Positions 57,856 through 64,000 of a stretch of 64,000 nucleotides of DNA are shown here, piece after piece. The notes below the pieces were generated by a model. The model was not told where the DNA came from, did no database searches, and was given only the letters and a program-made list of their open reading frames with translations. The stretch's first letter is position 1; the number at the start of each line of letters is the position of its first letter. The DNA is from Gordionus sp. m RMFG-2023 (Eukaryota; Nematomorpha; Gordioida; Chordodea; Parachordodidae). The stretch covers positions 26,583,120 through 26,647,119 of the forward strand of contig NC_088778.1 in assembly GCF_954871325.1 (NCBI RefSeq), given 5' to 3'. The translations under genes were made by a program, and so were the position numbers.

Positions 57856-58245
57856 TTAGATTGTGTCAAATAGATCGCCGCCACATTGAAAAAAAAATAA
57901 TAATTTGATATTAGAATCATTTTTATAAATTCTGTAGTTTTTATGACACGGTAAGCATAAAAAATAGTTGATTTTTAATAATTTGGTATACTTGATATCT
58001 CCATATGCTAGGATGCTAAAATTTAAACATTGCTTCCAGTTATGGGTAAGATTTGTATACAAATCTAAATTCCAAGTGGTTCGGCGAAAACCATGTTTTT
58101 TATGACAAAGAATGACCCTTACAGCCGATCCCAAAAAAATAAATCGCGTTTTTAGCCGCGAAATAAAAAGGAGCTCAACTTTGAGGAACGTGGAAAAAAA
58201 TAAACTAGCGCCGCAAAATTTGGCGGAGTGTCGGGGGACGCAACG
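57856..58245 (-). CDS. Unassigned 129-codon open frame, possibly an exon
   Basis: On the minus strand, after ATTATTAG (a possible acceptor), the frame stays open from 58245 to a TAA at 57856, which is long for DNA this AT-rich. There is no ATG near its start. It contains CHKKHGFRRTTWNLDLYTNL and FLCLPCHKNYRIYKN, with several Cys and His, and its first third is GC-raised. No family recognised; it may be a terminal exon, a decayed transposon or chance. Confidence 0.3.
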   Translation of the reverse strand, partial: RCVPRHSAKFCGASLFFSTFLKVELLFISRLKTRFIFLGSAVRVILCHKKHGFRRTTWNLDLYTNLTHNWKQCLNFSILAYGDIKYTKLLKINYFLCLPCHKNYRIYKNDSNIKLLFFFQCGGDLFDTI

Positions 58246-59421
58246 CTAATAATGTTTAAAATATAAATTAATTATTTAAATATATTTTTTTTAAAAAAAC
58301 AGAAACAGTTTCAAACAAAAATAATTTTTTAAAATTAAATTCTGTAATATGATATACGAAAAAAGAAAAATACTTGATGAATAAATATTCTTATTTTAAT
58401 TATTTTTTTTCTTCTCTCTCTTATTTTCTTCATCAAAAACTTAAGTTTCATGATAAATGGGATATAAGAGCTGCTGAATAAATAGAAAATCTGATCATTT
58501 TTAATATAAGGAGTTAAATTAGGAAGTTTGATCCAATTCATTGGTTAGAGAGGCAAGCCAAATTTCGGGTTGGGGGTGGATTTTAAAATTGGATTACTGA
58601 GGACTGTCTAAACGATGTTTCTGCCATTTTTAACGATTTTTTTATAAAAAAAATTAAATTGAAATATAAGTATTAGCTTCCCTAGCATTTGTATTATCTT
58701 CGTTATTGTTTCTTAAAATTTTTTAGGAAGATAAAAGCGATTCCCAATTTTTAGCGAACGCTACTTTCACGCTTATTACATTGTCGTCGTCACAAGTTCA
58801 AACCTAAGATTTTCAAACAATTAAAATACTATTTTATTATCTTTATATTGTGTCATTCTTGTATATGAAAGGCAAAATACTGAATGGTTCAGTTTGATCA
58901 TATCTCGTAAAATAACGTCGAAGAAAGAAGGGGACTGGAAAAAGCGTCGACATTTCCCCAAAAAGCGTGTCTATACGATATTATTAAAAGTCTATGGATG
59001 CCATCTATCCGGAATGTATAAGAATGAGACTTTATACAAAAACGCGATGAATGCAAAAAAAATTAATTAAAATGACCTTTAGAAAGAAGAAGGCAAAAAA
59101 TAATCGAAATCTAAAATTAATAGACCACTTATACGCTAAAATAATTGTAGCAATAAACTTCTTAGCTATAAAATCATAAGTAATTTAAGTGAATCTTTAT
59201 AAATATTACAGCAATGAGTAGTAATTTAAGTTATTAAAACAAAAAAATAATAGAAAGTGTTGACAAAAAAATTTTTTATTCAAGTCACGACACTGTTATT
59301 AAAAATTTAATCTAGTTTTTTTTAATAAAAATCACATAAACTTAACCTATAAAACGAAATTCCCTTTTTAAAAAACGAAGCAAAAAAATGTTTTTAATTC
59401 TATAAAAACCATGATTTAAAT

Positions 59422-59824
59422 TAGTGATGCAAAATCACTCCATTTGAAGCCATTATTAAAAGCGGCTAGCTCAGTATTTTAATCCAGAAAAAATTATTAC
59501 ACAAGCCTGAAGATTTTGCTCATAGAAGCCACAAAGTTTTGGACATCTATTAGCGAAATCTGGAGGAAGAGGCAATATTTTTTTTCTGGCTAAAATTTTG
59601 AGTTAGCAGCTTTAAAGAATAGGTTTAAATGGAGCGATAATTTAGCCGATTTAAAATTCAGATTTTATCCAAGATTATACCACGAAAGCATCGAGATTTC
59701 GTTAATAGATGTCTAAACTCTTCTGCCATCTATATGAGCATAATCTTCAGGCTTGCATAATATTTTTGGAGTAAAATACTGGGCTGGCCATTTTCAAAAA
59801 TCGAGCCATTTAACAACAACACTA
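59422..59824. mobile_element. Double MITE family A element
   Basis: A left end TAGTGATGCAAAATCACTCC at 59422 and a right end CCATTTAACAACAACACTA at 59824 enclose two complete core sequences (gaagattttgctcatagaag near 59,510 and its inverted forms near 59,570, then ttaatagatgtctaaactc near 59,693 and aatcttcaggcttgc near 59,740). This looks like two elements fused head to tail. Confidence 0.7.
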
Positions 59825-61214
59825 GAGTGAAATTAAGATTAACCAAAAAAAAATTTAAGGCATAAATATAAATGATTATTAAAATTTGAAGCCTTTTGCT
59901 ATTTCATAAAGTGGTTTCATGAGCATGTTTCCAGAATTTTTTATTTATTTCCAAGCAAAAGGATAATCATTTGTCTAATTAATTATTTTTTGTACAATAA
60001 TTTTAAAAAATTTAATCGCTAATAAAAAAAACAAAGTCTTTCTGGAGATGACTTTTAGAGATTTAAATATATTTGAGTAGTTTTGCTATGGTATAAATAT
60101 GGGACTAAAACTACATGCTGCGAGTCTTACACGTCGAAGAGATTGATTTCATAGTTAGGGATCAGGGATTTAACTCTTTAAAATATTTATTAACCACTCC
60201 AGACTATAAATGAAAAAAAAATAAAGAAATAGTGTAAGCTCTGGTTTAATTCGTTAGTTTTAATTGGAATAATTATATAATTTATTATTCCAATATTTTG
60301 GTATGTTTTTGCAGGCATCAAAATTGAAAAATTTATAAATTCCCCTTAAAATTACAATCTTAGATATTGTAAAAAAAAATATATTCCTTATCTATATTTA
60401 TGAGATTTGGTACTATAATAAATTATTACATATTTTATCCGATTATAATTAAAAGTGAAATAAATATCTTGGTATTACATAAATACAAATATATATATAT
60501 AAATATCTTTGTATTCTATATATATATAAAAGATTATATAAAACTAAACTAAGTTAATATTAATAAAGATTTAATTGGTTAAAATTATCTCTTAGAATTG
60601 TAAAATCATTAAGTAATTTAACTGAATTTCGATTTTATAAATTATGAAAGGATTATTTTTAGGTAATTATTAAAGGGTGCATTTTATTTTAAATCATTCA
60701 TTTTCTTTAAAAAAAAAATTTTTTTAAATCAGATTTTTTTATATTTAAATCAAAGGCCGCGCCTTATACGCGGTGGCTTTGACCAATAAGTCGTGGCTTC
60801 TACTACCTGCCCTTTATTAAAATAAAATTTTAAAACTACAGTAAACATCTCATTTTGCTTGTAGAGAAGAATTATTCAAGAATCATCTCTGATATAGTCT
60901 ATAAATACGGCCATACTAAAACTAAACAAAATTAACTGACTTACGCTTTCGTGCGCATATATATTAATATATCACGTGATCGGGGATAAAATATACCCAT
61001 TTAGGCATCATTTATGATGATTGATTGATCAATTTATAAAATAAATTTGAGGGGATTGCCAAAATCTTAATTTTAATTCATGACCTCTGGAAAATTTAAG
61101 GTTCTAATTTTTTGTTATATAAATAAATAATTTTTTTTTAAATTTTAAGCATTGATTAATTTTACAATAAATTCATTTTCAGGCTTATTCTTATTTATTT
61201 ATGATCATAATCAA

Positions 61215-61365
61215 ATTATAGTGAAACAAGAACCGGTACGCAGAAAAATTGATACGGCTCGGCCCGGACTTTTCGGCCCGACCCGGGTTATATATTTTAA
61301 AGCCAGGCGCGGCCCGGGTATTTTTTTAAAAAATTAAAATACGCTGTAGGTCTATGACATTCATT
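61215..61365. repeat. Family B GC-rich element
   Basis: Contains gctcggcccggacttttcgg, cccgacccgggtta and ggcgcggcccgggta, ending tacgctgtaggtctatgac. GC-rich in otherwise AT-rich DNA. Confidence 0.55.
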
Positions 61366-62684
61366 TATGACAATGAAAAAAAAATAGTAATCATTTTTGT
61401 CATATAAATAATTGATTAATTATAATTTTATAATAAATTCATTAGGGAACTTTTTTGAGATTAAAATAAATGGACAGAAGAATAGGTGAAAAAATGTAAA
61501 TTTTAAGTCTAACGCAAGATAATAAATGATAAAATATCAATCTTCTTCATGGTTGGCTTTAAATTAAGATAAATCTTTAAAATTCCTAAAATAATAATAA
61601 AAAAAAATGCCTGTCCATCCCACCATAATTATTAGTTTCATTCCCACCATAATTGTTTTGAAGTTTTAAAATCAAATAATAATACATAATACTAAAACCA
61701 AGGCCATCTCCAAATACATAATTAAAAAAACTAATAAAAAACAAAGTATAAAATAGATAACAATTTTATCTAAAATTGTTAAAAATAAAGATAAAATTGT
61801 TGGAGTGGCTATTAAAAAAAAATTAAAAATTTGATCAGAATATAATTAAACCCCATATTTGGATAAAAGTTTATTTTTTTTATTTTATTCTCTGATTATC
61901 ACCTTCATAAAAAAAATATCACACTACTTTATAGTCAACCATTTGGAAATTGTCATTTTATGGTAGGCGCAATCTAATTAAAAAAACGAACATTAGATGA
62001 TCTATAAAGAGCGCACTAAAACACCTTCTCAGCTAACGAAAACTGCCCTATATATTTAAATAAAAATATGAATATGAAGGTAGTATTTCTCTGGAATATT
62101 AATTAAAAATATCACATAACTTAGTTAGTATAAAAATTTTATTCATAAATTATTCCACGTTCAAAATTTAACTTTTTTTTAAAAAAAATTCGATTTATAT
62201 TATTTAAAAATACGATTTAAATTATTTAAAAATCCAATTTAAATCAAAAAAAATCCACTTGGTTAGTAGATTCAAAATTGACGAATCGAATAGTAATATT
62301 TGATTAGATTTTCCAAAAGCCAATTCATTCCATCGTTGTCTACTTATTTTGTTTAATATTTTGTAAAAACATATTTTTTTTGTGATAATCATTTTTTAAA
62401 AATTATAATTTAAATCATTTTTTTTTAATATTTCCGATAATTGTGAAGATATTAAAAAAATTTGATCTTATTATATATTTATATTAAAATAACTTAATAA
62501 AATAAATTATAGAAGATTTTAAATACGCGTATTTGAGATTTAACAGGACATATATAAATTATTCATGTAAATTTAAATGATTACAGTGTAAGAACTAGTG
62601 ATCTACATCAAGCCTAATTTTTCACTCTGGAAAATTTAAGGTTCTAATTTTTTGTTATATAAAAAATTAATTTTTTTTAAATTT

Positions 62685-62790
62685 ATCCTGCCCAGTCCGA
62701 TCCCAAACAAAATTTTATTTTATTTGTCCCGAAAAACCAGACCCTAAAATAAGAATTTGTCCGCCGGGCTCTTTCCGAATTTATTCAAAT
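62685..62790. repeat. Possible family B element
   Basis: Words cctgcccagtccgatccc and gtccgccgggctctttcc in AT-rich DNA. It lies next to a stretch (actctggaaaatttaaggttc, 62,624) that is repeated from 61,084-61,110, so a larger duplicated unit is likely. Confidence 0.35.
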
Positions 62791-63595
62791 ATAGAACAAT
62801 TTAATTTTTTCTTTACAAAATGTAATTATATCATTATTTAAAAATTTAACCCAGCCCAAAAACGAAATTATTTTTTAAAAATAGACCCAGTGTTACATTT
62901 TAAAAATACTCCAGTCATAGATATACTCTTTCTTACATATTTAATGAGTACATTCTAGTATGTTTAAATTGCTGGTTCGAATTAGCATGATTTATGGTAG
63001 GGTTTTTGGTCGAAAAAAATGAACTAGATCCAACCCAACCAAATGGGTCGATCTGGTAGACCAAATTCATCGACCCAAGAACAGACCCGAGCACAAACCT
63101 GTTATAATCGTAGAAATATATTTTTATATATATGGGTATATTAAAATATTTATTATTAAAAATGTCAATCATAGAAAAATTATATATATTCTCGGATTAT
63201 TGATAAAAAACGGCATAAATTTTTTCTTGTGAAATTAGAAATAAAGAAAATTAAAGTGTTGTGAGTATTTTATTTTAATTAATTATTTTTTGGCAGTTAT
63301 ATTACAACCTAAAACCAACTTATTAATATAATATTTTGCTCATTCATATTTTTATGCATAGAGGACGAGTATTTCAATATTAGCATAAAAATAATTATCT
63401 TTATAAATTAATGTTTTTTTTTTAATTGTTCTCTTCTTAAACTAAAAATATTTGATAATTTTTACTTTACATTAGAAACTCGAGTTTTGATCGATAAACC
63501 AATTTGAAAAAGAGGATGAGTAGTTCAATTCAATATTATTAAATATTTAAGATTGAAATTTTATTATACTCAAAAAATATGTGTAATATATGTTT

Positions 63596-63990
63596 CAGAG
63601 TTGTTAAAGTATCTAGATATAAAAATGTAGTATCTGTATCTAGATAGATTTTTTAGAAAGGTATCTGTATCTAGATATTTTTTTAGAGGTATCTGTATCT
63701 GTTTTAGATACTTTTTAAGATACATTTTATATACCCCTTTTTTTATTATAAATAAAAATATTTGTAAAATTTATTTTATTTCATCTGTTTACCACTCTTA
63801 GATGCCTTACTTAAAGGGATTGAGGATAGGTAAATTAATATAATAAATTAAAAATATTTAATAATTCTAGGTTTATTGTGACCTTATTTGAAGATGATAA
63901 TATTATAGCAACCATGCTCCACCCTTTTTTTAAACTTGATTGGACATGGTTGCAAATGGAAGAAAATCTTAATAAAAAAAACAATTGATA
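63596..63990 (+). mobile_element. hAT element remnant with transposase motif, cut by window end
   Basis: CAGAGTTGTTAAAGTATCTAGA opens a stretch full of gtatctgtatctagata words, a known kind of hAT subterminal region. Further right the plus strand encodes IIATMLHPFFKLDW followed by WLQMEENL, the LDPRFK-type motif of hAT transposases, then a stop. The element probably continues beyond 64,000. Confidence 0.6.
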
Positions 63991-64000
63991 CAAAGATAAG

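Larger units (their letters stand above)
58246..64000. other. Right end of window: repeats, one exon-like patch
   Basis: No gene identified. Around 58,900-59,070 a short block with higher G and C is open on both strands; on the plus strand it reads KKEGDWKKRRHFPKKRVYT and ends in a stop near 59,070. The rest is AT-rich with family A and B elements, a ggccgcgccttatacgcgg stem near 60,756, and hAT sequence at the extreme right. Confidence 0.35.

Noticed and set aside
58503..58541. Minus-strand MNWIKLPNLTPYIKN as the missing PLCB4 first exon
   Set aside because: It superficially resembles the PLC-beta N-terminus, but the expected Lys-Trp/Phe-Asp segment and a GT donor in the right phase do not follow.
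62933..63172. Minus-strand 79-residue frame
   Set aside because: Runs through a repeat with gggtcgatctggt/accaaatgggtcg words that also occurs near 4,450-4,650; no protein signature.

Overview
The window is very AT-rich, intron-rich eukaryotic DNA. Its two recognisable genes, a phospholipase C-beta of the PLCB4/norpA type and DMAP1, together with very many hAT-like DNA transposon remains, point to an invertebrate animal. I cannot name the phylum. There is no bacterial gene organisation.

Layout. About 1-8,313 (+) holds the 3' part of DMAP1 in six supported exons. Its introns carry a dead hAT transposase and foldback elements. 10,280-11,152 (+) is an intronless gene for a 290-residue, probably nuclear protein with a duplicated domain that I do not recognise. 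14,640-14,818 (+) is the last exon of an unidentified gene, and 15,572-18,700 (+) is a second unidentified gene with two large exons and a tiny last one. 20,919-52,555 (-) is a nearly complete PLCB4 gene. I traced thirty exons whose splice phases all agree, giving 1,253 residues from mid PH domain to a PDZ-type C-terminus; only the first coding exon is missing. 52,556-64,000 is mainly repeats, with one or two exon-like open frames.

The most interesting object lies in the 5.6-kb PLCB4 intron between 43,969 and 38,343. It is an endogenous viral element from the L polymerase gene of a mononegavirus (GDNQ motif visible). It is arranged as a large inverted repeat: arms of about 1.1 kb (38,515-39,634 and 40,976-42,105) around a 1.3-kb loop. 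The two halves of the loop hold different, consecutive parts of L facing each other. Next to it is a retroelement gag-protease remnant with four zinc knuckles and a DTGA protease. A short AT-rich sequence of about 100 bp occurs three times at the borders of the viral and retroelement pieces. Because the host intron is transcribed, the pre-mRNA should contain a virus-matching hairpin about 1.1 kb long, a plausible small-RNA precursor. The L pieces are broken by stops and frameshifts and cannot make a polymerase.

Repeats explain much of the rest: a palindromic MITE family of about 220 bp with 8-bp target duplications (at least six loci), two 0.7-0.8-kb hAT derivatives with perfect 8-bp duplications sitting inversely in two PLCB4 introns, several smaller terminal-inverted-repeat families, a 412-bp AAAG tract 45 bp from a PLCB4 exon, and a 23-bp minisatellite.

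All calls come from reading the sequence and from remembered family features. No database search was run.
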